A DNA stretch of 64,000 nt from UBA1858 sp965262455 (GTDB taxonomy: Bacteria > Pseudomonadota > Gammaproteobacteria > UBA4575), in assembly GCA_965262455.1 (NCBI GenBank), contig CBDHFH010000002.1, positions 62,001 through 126,000 on the forward strand. Direction: 5' to 3'. Below, piece after piece: positions 8,535 to 17,989 of this stretch. Within the stretch, counting starts at the first letter, position 1. Every line of letters starts with the position of its first letter. The position numbers were made by a program, and so were the translations under genes. Below the pieces are notes generated by a model, which saw nothing but the letters and a program-made list of their open reading frames with translations, made no database searches and was not told the origin of the DNA.

Positions 8535-9050
8535 TTAGGAGGCCTTTAAAAATTCTGCTATTGATACCAACACCATTACATTAAGAACGATATAGATGAG
8601 ACTTATCGAACAAGCCACTACCATATTAGTCTCTGTGGCGTGCCGAATGATATGCCCATAAACGACAACCACCCAGATAAATATGATAAAGAATATTAAT
8701 TGTGTGATCGCAGATAAATCTTGTGGATCTTGAGAGGAAGGTAGCAATACTGAACTTACTGTATGTATCACGCCGATGATGAGACCAACCCCAATAAATG
8801 CGTTTAGGGTTTGGTTGATACGCTGTTTTTTATCGCGTAACAACACATGCGCAAAGAGGAACAACATAGCAAGATCAACAATACTATGAATCATGCTATT
8901 TGAGAGATTATTAATTGAGGATGTATTGATTAATGCGAGAATAAAGTAGAGCGTGATTAATATTAATTGCAATACAGAAGATGCTGGCAAATCCTGAGGC
9001 GCAGATTTTAGTATGCTCATTTTTAAGTAGTGCTGAATTAAGGTAGACAT
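8535..9050 (-). CDS. Inner-membrane protein, about five helices, unknown function
   Basis: A 171-residue hydrophobic protein with predicted membrane segments near 24-43, 53-72, 84-104, 115-137 and 144-166. No catalytic motif is visible. The organisation is reminiscent of Yip1-type membrane proteins, but I cannot assign it. It lies 5 bases after the lpxA-type gene and one base before mpl, so it is probably co-expressed with envelope genes. The start at 9050 could instead be Met11 at 9020. Confidence 0.75.
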   Translation of the reverse strand: MSTLIQHYLKMSILKSAPQDLPASSVLQLILITLYFILALINTSSINNLSNSMIHSIVDLAMLFLFAHVLLRDKKQRINQTLNAFIGVGLIIGVIHTVSSVLLPSSQDPQDLSAITQLIFFIIFIWVVVVYGHIIRHATETNMVVACSISLIYIVLNVMVLVSIAEFLKAS

Positions 9051-9055
9051 ATTAA

Positions 9056-9814
9056 TTAGCGAATAAATTTGTGAATACCACGTTTAGATTTTGCTGCAAG
9101 CCAGGTTTTAAGCAATTCTAATTCTGGTGTTTCCGCATTTTGTATTTCTTTATTCCCTTGGCGCAATTCGCGAAATTTATTTTCTAACGCATGATAGCGC
9201 TCACCGGTGATACCCGCTCGGCGTAAACCAATGCTATTTAGTCGATAATGTCCGACAGGCTCTCTGCCTAACAGCGCATAAGGCAACACATCTTTTGTTA
9301 CCGCGGTCGCACCAGCAACCATAGAGTATGCACCGATACGACAAAACTGATGCACACCAGCTTTTGCACCGATTATTGCTTTATCACCTACTTCAACATG
9401 ACCACTTAAGCCAGCATATGCAGTGATAATCACTTGATTACCGATGACACAATTATGCCCCACATGAGCGTTACACATGATGTAACAGCCATTGCCTATG
9501 CTTGTCACTTCGGCATCGTTATTCGAGCGATGTGCCGAGGAGAATTCTCTGAAGATATTATTACTGCCTATTTCAAGCCATGTCTCCTGACCATGATAAG
9601 TTATATCTTGGGCCGCACCTCCCAGCACTACATGGTCTGCAATTACATTACTTACATCCATGCGCACATAAGAATGCACCACACTATGAGCACCAATTTT
9701 TGTTCCTGAAGCTATATACACATGATCATGAATGACAGAATAAGGCCCAACTTCAACATCATCAGCCAATTCTGCAGTGCGCGATATAATGGCAGTGGTG
9801 TGAATCTTAGTCAT
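9056..9814 (-). CDS. LpxA-like UDP-GlcNAc acyltransferase paralogue
   Basis: Left-handed beta-helix (hexapeptide-repeat) acyltransferase, 252 residues against about 262 for LpxA. LpxA features seen: first coils HTTAIISRTAELADDV, GGAAQDITYHGQ, IFREFSSAHR, AGLSGHVEVGD, GVHQFCRIGAYSMV and C-terminal IGLRRAGI with the conserved Arg. The catalytic His is present (His120 in NAHVGHN), but the next residue is Asn121 where E. coli LpxA has Asp126 of the His-Asp dyad. The gene is not in the usual lpxD-fabZ-lpxA-lpxB order, so it is probably a second, divergent copy. Lipid A or another acylated sugar nucleotide could be the product. It is the first gene of the seven-gene cluster. Confidence 0.85.
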   Translation of the reverse strand: MTKIHTTAIISRTAELADDVEVGPYSVIHDHVYIASGTKIGAHSVVHSYVRMDVSNVIADHVVLGGAAQDITYHGQETWLEIGSNNIFREFSSAHRSNNDAEVTSIGNGCYIMCNAHVGHNCVIGNQVIITAYAGLSGHVEVGDKAIIGAKAGVHQFCRIGAYSMVAGATAVTKDVLPYALLGREPVGHYRLNSIGLRRAGITGERYHALENKFRELRQGNKEIQNAETPELELLKTWLAAKSKRGIHKFIR

Positions 9815-10004
9815 ACAGAATATTATTTCTGATTTGAGAAGTTAAAGATAGCGAAAACATAAATAATTCTCATAACACATGCGTTAATAGCATCGTGATT
9901 AATAAGCTGCCATAAACAAGTAATAACTGTAAAGCGTATACGATTAGGCAAGTATGATGAATTATTTTTTATAACTGTATGCGAGTAAATCAGCGCTTGA
10001 TTGC

Positions 10005-10367
10005 TTATTTATTCAATAAGCGTTGCAGCTGATCTTGTTGAGGCTCATTGATGTCGACAAAGCTTAAACGGATTGAAAATTGACTCTCAGCAAGTCGCAG
10101 TACACCCATGACGTGACACGCAACTGTAATTTCTTCATTAGTTTTGGCATTGGTGAATTTTGCAGTGAGAATAACCAAGTCACCCGGAGCCGTTTGAATA
10201 CCCTCTGGTAATATCTGATGAAATAATATGGCGTCACATTCGATACACATGCCACCTAATGAAATATCGCGTGTAGAGACTTTATATTCACGTTCGTCTT
10301 GGTCAATTAACACGACCGGGACACTGACGTTATATCTTAAATAGGCTCTACGTTCGATCGAAGACAC
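10005..10367 (-). CDS. PilZ-domain protein
   Basis: A single-domain PilZ protein of 120 residues. Both c-di-GMP-binding motifs are present: the RxxxR-type RRAYLR (6-11) and DISLGG (34-39, the D/NxSxxG motif). It should bind c-di-GMP and relay it to a partner that cannot be identified here. It is encoded 11 bases after ligA, so it may be co-transcribed with a DNA-replication gene by position only. About 190 bases without a gene separate it from the lpxA-like gene. Confidence 0.9.
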   Translation of the reverse strand: MSSIERRAYLRYNVSVPVVLIDQDEREYKVSTRDISLGGMCIECDAILFHQILPEGIQTAPGDLVILTAKFTNAKTNEEITVACHVMGVLRLAESQFSIRLSFVDINEPQQDQLQRLLNK

Positions 10368-10378
10368 AAGTGGATCCG

Positions 10379-12400
10379 TTATTGTAAATTCACTAAGGTT
10401 AAAAATTCATTCTCATCCAGCACCGGGATGCCAAGCTTTTCAGCTTTTTGCAATTTCGAGCCGGCTTTCTCGCCAGCAATTAGTGCCGATGTATTCTTAG
10501 ATATACTACTGACTACTTTAGCACCCTTTGCACGCAGCAGCTGACTGGCCTCCTCCCTGGACATACTTGATAAGGTCCCTGTCAACACATAGCTATTTCC
10601 TGATAGCTTACTTTCTGTACTATTACCCCTAGATCGCGGCGCTGTCCAGTGAATTCCGATTTGCTCGCATAAAGCGCTTACCAACTGCTGGTTCTTGGTA
10701 TGTGAGAAGTATTGTTGAATGTGTTTGGCCACCACAGGCCCCACATCAGGGACTTCCTGCAAACTGAGTTCATCCGCCTGCATCAGCTTTGCCAAATCAT
10801 ATTCAAAGTGTTCCGCCAATGCTAACGCCGTTGCTTCTCCGACTTCACGAATACCAAGCCCGTAAATAAATTTAGCAAACTCGGTTGATTTACTTTTATC
10901 TATCGCGGCCAGTAGATTTTGCGCCGACTTTTTACCCATGCGCTCTAGATCACTTAGCGTTTGTTCGTCAAGCTTATATAAATCTATCAAGTTTTTAACA
11001 ATGTTCAGATCGACCAGTTGATCAATTAACTTATCACCCAAGCCTTCAATATCCATTGCATTGCGTGACGCATAATGTTTTAACGCACCTTTTTGTTGCG
11101 CAGGACAGCTGAATCCGGCGATACAGCGCGCCACCGCTTCACCTTCCACTCTGACAATCTCACTGCCACATTGTGGGCACTTTTTAGGTAACGTTATTTT
11201 TCGCGAACCTTTAACACGACGCTCTTTAACAACTTTTACTACTTCAGGTATAACATCACCCGCACGTCTGATAATCACCGTATCACCCACACGTACATCT
11301 TTGCGTTGTACTTCATCCATATTATGTAACGTCGCATTACTCACTGTCGCACCACCAACAAATACCGGCTGCAATTTTGCTACCGGTGTTATGGCACCGG
11401 TACGTCCAACCTGAAATTCAACATCATTAATCAATGTAATTTCTTCTTGCGCAGGAAATTTATGCGCCGTTGCCCAACGTGGAGCACGCGACACATAACC
11501 CAGCTGTTTTTGATACTGCAAGTTATTGACTTTGTAGACTATGCCATCTATTTCATAATCTAACTGGTCCCGAAGTTGTAAAGTTTTTTCATAGTAGTTC
11601 CAACAACCCTCTACGCCCTTTACTAACTCAACTAATGGGCTAACACGCAAACCCCAACGCTTGAGCTGAGTGAGCATCGCGTTGTGGTTATCTGCCAGCT
11701 CATCACCTTGTACCTGGGCGACACCATAGCAAAACATCTCCAATGGTCGTTGCGCCGTTAACTTTGCATCCAGTTGCCTTAAACTACCAGCCGCGGCATT
11801 ACGGGGATTAACAAACTCTTTTTGCCCATGTTCGCGCGCAAATTGATTCATGCTGGTAAAGCCATGCTTAGAAATAAATACTTCGCCACGAATCTCAAGC
11901 AAGGAGGGCGGTGCTTTAGCGGTTAACCTTAGTGGCACAGAACGGATAGTGCGCACATTTTCTGTGATGTCTTCTCCAGTAGACCCGTCACCGCGAGTCG
12001 CTGCTTGCACTAATTGCCCTTTCTCGTAAATTACACTGACTGCTAGGCCATCAAGTTTAGGTTCAGCATTGTATTCAATCTGTTTGGCAACACCGAGCTT
12101 ATCAAGCACACGTTTATTAAATGCTTCGAGCTCTTCAAAAGTAAATACATTACTTAATGACAGCATGGGCACGGCATGTTTGACTTGTTTAAACGCATCA
12201 AGTGGCGCGCCTGAGACACGTTGTGTTGGCGAATCTGAAGTGATTAACTCAGGTGATTGCTCTTCCAGGGATATCAACTCACGCATTAGCCGATCATACT
12301 CAGCATCTGGGATCGATGGATCATCTAACACATAATATGAATAATCATGTTTGCGTATTTGGCTACGCAAATGTTCAATTTTTTTTGCCCGGGTAGTCAT
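10379..12400 (-). CDS. ligA: NAD-dependent DNA ligase
   Basis: Seals nicks in replication and repair using NAD. The 673 residues carry the full LigA architecture: Ia domain (1-70), adenylation domain with Lys115 in EPKLDG, OB fold, Cys4 zinc finger (CPQCGSEI and CIAGFSCP, about 408-433), helix-hairpin-helix repeats and a C-terminal BRCT domain (about 595-673). Lys115 has the same number as in E. coli. zipA lies 45 bases upstream and smc before that, all on the minus strand. Confidence 0.98.
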   Translation of the reverse strand: MTTRAKKIEHLRSQIRKHDYSYYVLDDPSIPDAEYDRLMRELISLEEQSPELITSDSPTQRVSGAPLDAFKQVKHAVPMLSLSNVFTFEELEAFNKRVLDKLGVAKQIEYNAEPKLDGLAVSVIYEKGQLVQAATRGDGSTGEDITENVRTIRSVPLRLTAKAPPSLLEIRGEVFISKHGFTSMNQFAREHGQKEFVNPRNAAAGSLRQLDAKLTAQRPLEMFCYGVAQVQGDELADNHNAMLTQLKRWGLRVSPLVELVKGVEGCWNYYEKTLQLRDQLDYEIDGIVYKVNNLQYQKQLGYVSRAPRWATAHKFPAQEEITLINDVEFQVGRTGAITPVAKLQPVFVGGATVSNATLHNMDEVQRKDVRVGDTVIIRRAGDVIPEVVKVVKERRVKGSRKITLPKKCPQCGSEIVRVEGEAVARCIAGFSCPAQQKGALKHYASRNAMDIEGLGDKLIDQLVDLNIVKNLIDLYKLDEQTLSDLERMGKKSAQNLLAAIDKSKSTEFAKFIYGLGIREVGEATALALAEHFEYDLAKLMQADELSLQEVPDVGPVVAKHIQQYFSHTKNQQLVSALCEQIGIHWTAPRSRGNSTESKLSGNSYVLTGTLSSMSREEASQLLRAKGAKVVSSISKNTSALIAGEKAGSKLQKAEKLGIPVLDENEFLTLVNLQ

Positions 12401-12445
12401 AATGAATGGTTAACTAGCGGTGAATTTGCTAGCTTGTGCTATTAA

Positions 12446-13219
12446 TTAAGCTGACGCGCTATGACGAGTCGCTCGTAATCCGAATAACTGAACTTGCTCT
12501 TTATAAGAAGTAATGGATTGTTTGCTCACTGGGTTACGACTCTCATCAAGCAAATCACCATTGAGAAATGCTGCCAGTCTTTGCGCATGTTCTGCCATGA
12601 TATTAAACGACTTTAATTCATCTTCTGGACCAGGCAACTGCAATATAAATGTCAGCCCAGGCGTGGTAAAGGAATCCATTGTCTCTGGCTCAAACGTACC
12701 GGGCTTAAGCATGTTTGCGACACAATAAACACTTTGTTTTTTATCCAGTCGCTCAATATTATAGTGATACACCCCCATCTCACCATGCTCCAATTCCAGC
12801 TCAGCCATCATCTGTTCTATCATTGGTCCTGTAAACAACTCTGGCTCTCGCGCAACCACGTGAAAGACAACAATCATTTGCTTGCTATCTTGGGTGACTA
12901 TGGCTGAATTGGCTTTCGTGCTTGTCGCCTCTTGATGCAGACGCTTAGCTTCTTGCACGCGTTTAGATATTGTCTCTTCTCTTAATTCTTTACTGACACC
13001 CTGGAATTCAGAACGCAAATCATCAGGCAAGCCTAATGCCTCATCAACATCCGCCAAAGAAGGAATATCGTCTAGCTCTTCGGTCAAATCCAGGTCATTG
13101 ACACCAAGATCATCTAACATTCTGTCTTTGCTATTGGCGCGATACCAGATGTAGATCGCAGCAATAATGATTACCGCAATAATCGCCAGGGCAATTCTTA
13201 GCTCAAAAGCAGAAACCAT
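12446..13219 (-). CDS. zipA: Cell division protein ZipA
   Basis: Tethers FtsZ to the inner membrane at the division septum. The 257-residue protein has the ZipA layout: N-terminal membrane anchor (about 6-26, LRIALAIIAVIIIAAIYIWY), a charged linker, and the C-terminal FtsZ-binding domain (about 115-245) with VFHVVAREPELFTGP and the GLTFILQLPGP block. The linker is shorter and less Pro/Gln-rich than in E. coli (328 residues). Placement between smc and ligA is the usual gammaproteobacterial order. Confidence 0.94.
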   Translation of the reverse strand: MVSAFELRIALAIIAVIIIAAIYIWYRANSKDRMLDDLGVNDLDLTEELDDIPSLADVDEALGLPDDLRSEFQGVSKELREETISKRVQEAKRLHQEATSTKANSAIVTQDSKQMIVVFHVVAREPELFTGPMIEQMMAELELEHGEMGVYHYNIERLDKKQSVYCVANMLKPGTFEPETMDSFTTPGLTFILQLPGPEDELKSFNIMAEHAQRLAAFLNGDLLDESRNPVSKQSITSYKEQVQLFGLRATRHSASA

Positions 13220-13260
13220 CTCACCACCTATTTAATAACAACCACGAAAAAGTGCTTTGA

Positions 13261-16200
13261 TTATGCACTTGCAAGCTTCACCGCCTCTTCAATATCTACT
13301 GAGACAAGACGTGATACTCCTGGTTCATTCATTGTCACGCCCAGCATATGCTCTGCATAGCCCATGGTGCTCTTGTTATGTGTGATAAATACAAACTGCA
13401 CACGTTTACTCATGTCTTTGATCAATTCACAGAAGCGGCCTACATTGGCATCATCTAACGGCGCATCAACCTCATCCAGCAAACAGAATGGCGCAGGATT
13501 CAATTCAAAAATTGCCAGCACTAACGCGACTGCAGTGAGAGCTTTTTCACCACCGGATAATAGCTGGATTGAAGACACACGCTTACCAGGCGGGCGAGCC
13601 ATTATGGTTACACCAGCCGTTAACAAGTCATCACCTGTCATTTCTAAATATGCTTTTCCCCCGGGGAATAAGCGTGGATACATTTCTTGAATATGTGCAT
13701 TGACGCGATCAAATGTATCGCGGAAGCGTTCTTTTGTTTCCCGATCAATTTTACGGATCGCTGTTTCCAGAGTTTCGAGTGCTTTACTTAAATCATCGTG
13801 TTGCGAATCAAGGTACTCTTTACGCTCACTTTGTTCTTTGAACTCTTCAATCGCCGCCAAATTAATTGAACCAAGTCGCTTGATTTTATCTTCTAACTGT
13901 TTAACTAGCTCTTCCCACCTAGTTAATGACGCATCTTCTGGCAGCTGATTATCAAGCTCTTCAACAGACCAATCATACTGTTCTAATTGTTCCTTTATGG
14001 TTTGCGCGCGTACTTTTAACTCTTGCCATTTCATGCGTTGCAGATTTAAATCTTCGCGCTGTTCAGCAATGTCATTATCGATTTTGACCCGGGCTTCATC
14101 TTTGTCACGAATGGAAGCTTCAACAGTCTCCAGGTGCTTGCGTGACTCTGTTAATTTTTCTTCAACCTGCAAACGTATCTCGAGTTTTTCTTTTAAAGAC
14201 AAGGAAAAGTCCTCAATTGGACGCTGACTCTCAGCAATGGCCTCCTCAAGATGTTCAAGACGCAAATTGCCTTCTGACTGCTCCATTTGCAAGCGACTGA
14301 ATATTGATTTTGAGGTCGCAGAGCGCGTGCGCAAAGCTTCTATTTCTAGCTGTAACGCATGCTTACGTTCTTGTAGTTCGCTCGCTTGTTCTTTACGCTC
14401 ATTAAATTCAAAGACTACTTCTTCTTTGCGTCCAATGAGTTCATCTTTACGTAACTGTAAAGCATCAAGGTTCTTCTGCGCTGCGTCATGACTTTCAGCC
14501 GCTACTTGTTCTTGTTGTGTGTAATCATGTATTTGCGTTGCAACCTCTTCCAGCGCGGTGCGTAATTGGGAATCACGTTGCTGCCAGTGTTCCACGGCTG
14601 CCTGACGGCGAGACAATTCAGATTGTATTTCGGCATGTTGCTGGAAAGCTAAATTATATGCTTGCTGGGAATCGTCACGCTGTTGTTCTTGTTCTGTTAG
14701 CAAATCAACCGCTGTTTGATGTTGTTGCGATAGTTGCGTGATGACTTGATCCAACTGCTGAAGTTGATCGGTCAGTTGCGCAATATCTGCTTTACGACTC
14801 AACACCCCGTCGCTCGCATCGGTCGGATTGCAGTAACGCACCCATGATTTGCTTAACCACAACCCTTCTGCAGTAATAACCGATTCACCTTCATTAAGTT
14901 GCTTACGTATCGCTAATGCTTGATTGACATTATCGGCTACCAGCACTTTTTCCAGCTCACTCTTAATCGCCAGGTCAGTAGTGATTTTACTGGCCAGTGT
15001 ATTCTCTGACACCGCCTTGGAATGTGTATTGCTTTGCTGATAAAACATGACATGACCTTCTTCAAGGCCGTCAAGTTGACGTGCAACAGTATCTAATTTT
15101 TCAGTACATATAGCTTCTAGATAGCCGTCTAATACAGTTTCTACAGCACGCTCCCAACCCGCTTGAACTTCGACTCGATCAGCCAATCGGTCAGCATTAT
15201 CTAACTGATGCTCGCTGATCCATTGCTGAAGCACCTGCTGCTCACCTTTCAGTGCGGCATCTTGCAATGCTTTAAGCGCAGTTAATTCACTTTTAATCTG
15301 TTGAAATTCCGCTTTTTTATCATCTAATTCAACTGACAATTCTTCGATAGTGTCACGCGCATGAGAAATGCTTTGCACAGATTGATCAAGTAAGCGTTGG
15401 CATTCACTGACTGCAGACGCGCGCGTAGTCAAACGATCCTGGATGGGTTGGAGATCAAATTCATTTTCGCTCGCAAGCAGTTGTTCATGTTCTATTTGAT
15501 ATTTTTCTTGTCTTTCATGCAGACGTGCTATTTCTTCACGGAGAAATTCTCTTCTTTGTGCATGTGTCTGCACTTGGTGACTAGGTTCATTTGCCTCATG
15601 TATTAACTCATCCCATGCTTCACGCCATAAGAGCTCTGCTGCTTCTGCACTTGTGACGGCCTCTCCGACCTGAGCATATTGCTCGGTTAAATGCTCAAGC
15701 TCAGATTGCATGGTTTGCATTTGCTGTTCAAATTCTTGTTGACTCGCCTCTTGCTTGGCAAGCTCGTCCACCAAGGCATCAAGATTACTCTTGGTTTTTT
15801 CTAAATCACTTTCATGGCGTTGCTTTGTTTCAGTGGCATGCTGAATGGACTGTTCCAAACGCGAGATATCGGCACCTATTTGATAATACTCACCCTGAAC
15901 TTTATTCAGGCTGTCATTTGCCGCAGAATGATCTTGACGAAATTGTTCCAGCTCAGCTTCCAGTGCACGTAACTGAGCAATTGTTTGCTCTAGCTTGGTG
16001 TCTTGGTGTTCAACACTTTTATGCTGCGCCTCCAGCTCGTCATACATGGAATGCATGCGCAACAACAATAACTCAGCATTTGAACGACGTTCTTCAGCTT
16101 TAAGCTCTTTATACTTTTCCGCGGCAGCGGCTTGACGTTTAAGCTTGGCAATTTGTTTGGCAACTTCTTCGATAAGGTCATTGAGTCGATCAAGATTCTC

Positions 16201-16761
16201 ACGCGTATGACGAATACGGTTTTCTGTTTCACGGCGGCGTTCTTTATATTTGGAAATACCTGCGGCTTCTTCCAAATGACCACGCATTTCTTCAGGTTTG
16301 GCGTCGATCAGACGAGATATGGTGCCTTGTTCAATAATTGAGTAACTGCGCGGCCCGAGGCCGGTGCCCAAGAAAATATCAGCAATATCACGACGACGGC
16401 ATACCGTACCATTTAAATAATATTTTGATTGCCCATCGCGAGTGACTTGCCGTCGAATAGCGATTTCATTGTAAGAAGCGTATTGCCCCCCTGCCTTACC
16501 TTGTGAGTTATCGAAAACTAACTCCACACTGGCTTGACCAACAGGTTTACGGCTACTCGAGCCTTTGAATATGACGTCCTCTAGCGTTTCACCACGTATA
16601 TTTTTTGAGCTAGCGCCCATTACCCAGCGAATAGCATCGACAATATTGGATTTGCCACAACCATTCGGCCCGACAATACCAACCATATCGCTTGGGAATA
16701 AGAAATTTGTAGGGTCGACAAATGACTTAAAACCAGCCATTTTTATTTTACGAAGACGCAT
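13261..16761 (-). CDS. smc: Chromosome segregation ATPase SMC
   Basis: Condensin subunit for chromosome compaction and segregation. The 1166 residues show an N-terminal ATPase half with Walker A GPNGCGKS (31-38), two long coiled coils around a hinge (about 500-650), and a C-terminal half with signature LLSGGEKALTA and Walker B CLLDEVDAPLDD. This is SMC rather than MukB, as expected outside the enteric group. It is divergent from queF with 53 bases between. No scpA or scpB is in the window. Confidence 0.98.
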   Translation of the reverse strand: MRLRKIKMAGFKSFVDPTNFLFPSDMVGIVGPNGCGKSNIVDAIRWVMGASSKNIRGETLEDVIFKGSSSRKPVGQASVELVFDNSQGKAGGQYASYNEIAIRRQVTRDGQSKYYLNGTVCRRRDIADIFLGTGLGPRSYSIIEQGTISRLIDAKPEEMRGHLEEAAGISKYKERRRETENRIRHTRENLDRLNDLIEEVAKQIAKLKRQAAAAEKYKELKAEERRSNAELLLLRMHSMYDELEAQHKSVEHQDTKLEQTIAQLRALEAELEQFRQDHSAANDSLNKVQGEYYQIGADISRLEQSIQHATETKQRHESDLEKTKSNLDALVDELAKQEASQQEFEQQMQTMQSELEHLTEQYAQVGEAVTSAEAAELLWREAWDELIHEANEPSHQVQTHAQRREFLREEIARLHERQEKYQIEHEQLLASENEFDLQPIQDRLTTRASAVSECQRLLDQSVQSISHARDTIEELSVELDDKKAEFQQIKSELTALKALQDAALKGEQQVLQQWISEHQLDNADRLADRVEVQAGWERAVETVLDGYLEAICTEKLDTVARQLDGLEEGHVMFYQQSNTHSKAVSENTLASKITTDLAIKSELEKVLVADNVNQALAIRKQLNEGESVITAEGLWLSKSWVRYCNPTDASDGVLSRKADIAQLTDQLQQLDQVITQLSQQHQTAVDLLTEQEQQRDDSQQAYNLAFQQHAEIQSELSRRQAAVEHWQQRDSQLRTALEEVATQIHDYTQQEQVAAESHDAAQKNLDALQLRKDELIGRKEEVVFEFNERKEQASELQERKHALQLEIEALRTRSATSKSIFSRLQMEQSEGNLRLEHLEEAIAESQRPIEDFSLSLKEKLEIRLQVEEKLTESRKHLETVEASIRDKDEARVKIDNDIAEQREDLNLQRMKWQELKVRAQTIKEQLEQYDWSVEELDNQLPEDASLTRWEELVKQLEDKIKRLGSINLAAIEEFKEQSERKEYLDSQHDDLSKALETLETAIRKIDRETKERFRDTFDRVNAHIQEMYPRLFPGGKAYLEMTGDDLLTAGVTIMARPPGKRVSSIQLLSGGEKALTAVALVLAIFELNPAPFCLLDEVDAPLDDANVGRFCELIKDMSKRVQFVFITHNKSTMGYAEHMLGVTMNEPGVSRLVSVDIEEAVKLASA

Positions 16762-16814
16762 AGATTAATATCCAGTAAAATTACAGCTAGTTATAACAAG
16801 TTGTTGATACACTA

Positions 16815-17213
16815 ATGTCAAAAGATTCTGTAAATATGTCAAATATATTAGATACGTTTCAAAACCCTGAACCAGGTAATGATTATACCATTCGAATCAC
16901 TACACCTGAATTTACTTGTTTGTGCCCGCTTACAGGCCAACCTGATTTCGCTCAACTACACTTGGAGTATATACCTGACCAAGTTTGTATTGAACTGAAG
17001 TCTTACAAATTATACATGGTGTCGTTCAGGGATACAGCAGCATTTCATGAAGCGGTAACTAATCAAATATTAAACACTCTTGCCGAATTAACCCAACCAC
17101 GCTTTATGCGCTTACGTGCAGAATGGAATGTACGTGGTGGTATTTACACACAAGTCATCGTTGAGTTTAGAAAACCCGGTTGGCAGGCGCCCAGCAAAGT
17201 AGATCTTGCATAA
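16815..17213 (+). CDS. queF: NADPH-dependent 7-cyano-7-deazaguanine reductase
   Basis: Reduces preQ0 to preQ1 in queuosine synthesis. The 132 residues make it the short (type I, YkvM) form. Key residues: nucleophile Cys37 in CLCPLTGQPDF, Asp44, and the QueF signature CIELKSYKLYM (58-68) followed by FHE. The start is uncertain: ATG at 16815 or Met8 (16836); neither has a clear ribosome site. tgt and queA of the same pathway are at 37,945-40,132. Confidence 0.96.
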   Translation: MSKDSVNMSNILDTFQNPEPGNDYTIRITTPEFTCLCPLTGQPDFAQLHLEYIPDQVCIELKSYKLYMVSFRDTAAFHEAVTNQILNTLAELTQPRFMRLRAEWNVRGGIYTQVIVEFRKPGWQAPSKVDLA

Positions 17214-17233
17214 AGCAACACGCATTAACATAC

Positions 17234-17989
17234 ATGTTTAAAGGTATCGGATATTTTTTTGCAGGGTGTAAGTTAATTTTAAAGCCAGGAGTGAAACGTT
17301 TTGTTGTCGTTCCGCTAATTATTAATATTATTATTTTTTCTCTTGGATTCTGGCTAGGGATAGTTTGGTTCGAACAGTTTATTGCAAATGTTTTACCCAC
17401 TTGGCTGGCTTGGGCTGAATATATACTCGCACCTTTATTCGCTATTAGTTATTTGCTTATAGTGTTTTATATTTTTGCATTGTTAGCGAATATTATTGCC
17501 GCACCGTTTAATGGACTACTCGCTGAGCGAGTCGAACAACTTTTACGTACCAAACAGAATAAACCAGCAGGCCGATCACCACCACCATTACACAATGTTT
17601 CATTTAAACATATCATTAACGAAATTCCACGCACCATCGGAAGCGAAATAAATAAATTGTTTTATTTTTTATTGCGCTCACTGCCATTGCTTTTGCTTTT
17701 TGTCATACCCGGAATTAATGTGTTTGCGCCATTTATCTGGTTTATTTTTTCCGCCTGGATGCTAAGTCTTGAGTATTTAGATTATCCGTTGGGCAACCAC
17801 AATATTTTATTCAAACAAACACGCAAACTCATGAAGTCACAACGCAGCAAATGCCTTAGTTTTGGCGGATTAGTCAGCGCATGCACAATGATTCCTGTAG
17901 TTAATTTTATTGTTATGCCGGTTGCCGTAGCTGGTGCCACAGCTTTTTATGTTGATTCAATAAAATTAGAGAATCAATCTCAAACCTAG
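17234..17989 (+). CDS. cysZ: Sulfate transport protein CysZ
   Basis: Inner-membrane sulfate importer or channel for cysteine synthesis. The 251-residue product has the family blocks FFAGCKLILKPGVKRF, IAAPFNGLLAERVE, FIPGIN-type VIPGINVFAPFIWFIFSAW and MIPVVNFIVMPVAVAGATA, with about four membrane segments. I chose ATG 17234 because family homology begins there; an in-frame TTG at 17180 would overlap queF. Its last four bases overlap the convergent aminotransferase gene. Confidence 0.93.
   Translation: MFKGIGYFFAGCKLILKPGVKRFVVVPLIINIIIFSLGFWLGIVWFEQFIANVLPTWLAWAEYILAPLFAISYLLIVFYIFALLANIIAAPFNGLLAERVEQLLRTKQNKPAGRSPPPLHNVSFKHIINEIPRTIGSEINKLFYFLLRSLPLLLLFVIPGINVFAPFIWFIFSAWMLSLEYLDYPLGNHNILFKQTRKLMKSQRSKCLSFGGLVSACTMIPVVNFIVMPVAVAGATAFYVDSIKLENQSQT

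Noticed and set aside
9434..9709. 91-codon frame opposite the lpxA-like gene.
   Set aside because: Antisense shadow with unlikely composition (many His, Met and Thr).
13364..14741. Long open frames opposite smc (about 75-108 codons).
   Set aside because: They are antisense to a well-conserved gene, with no ribosome sites or domain features.
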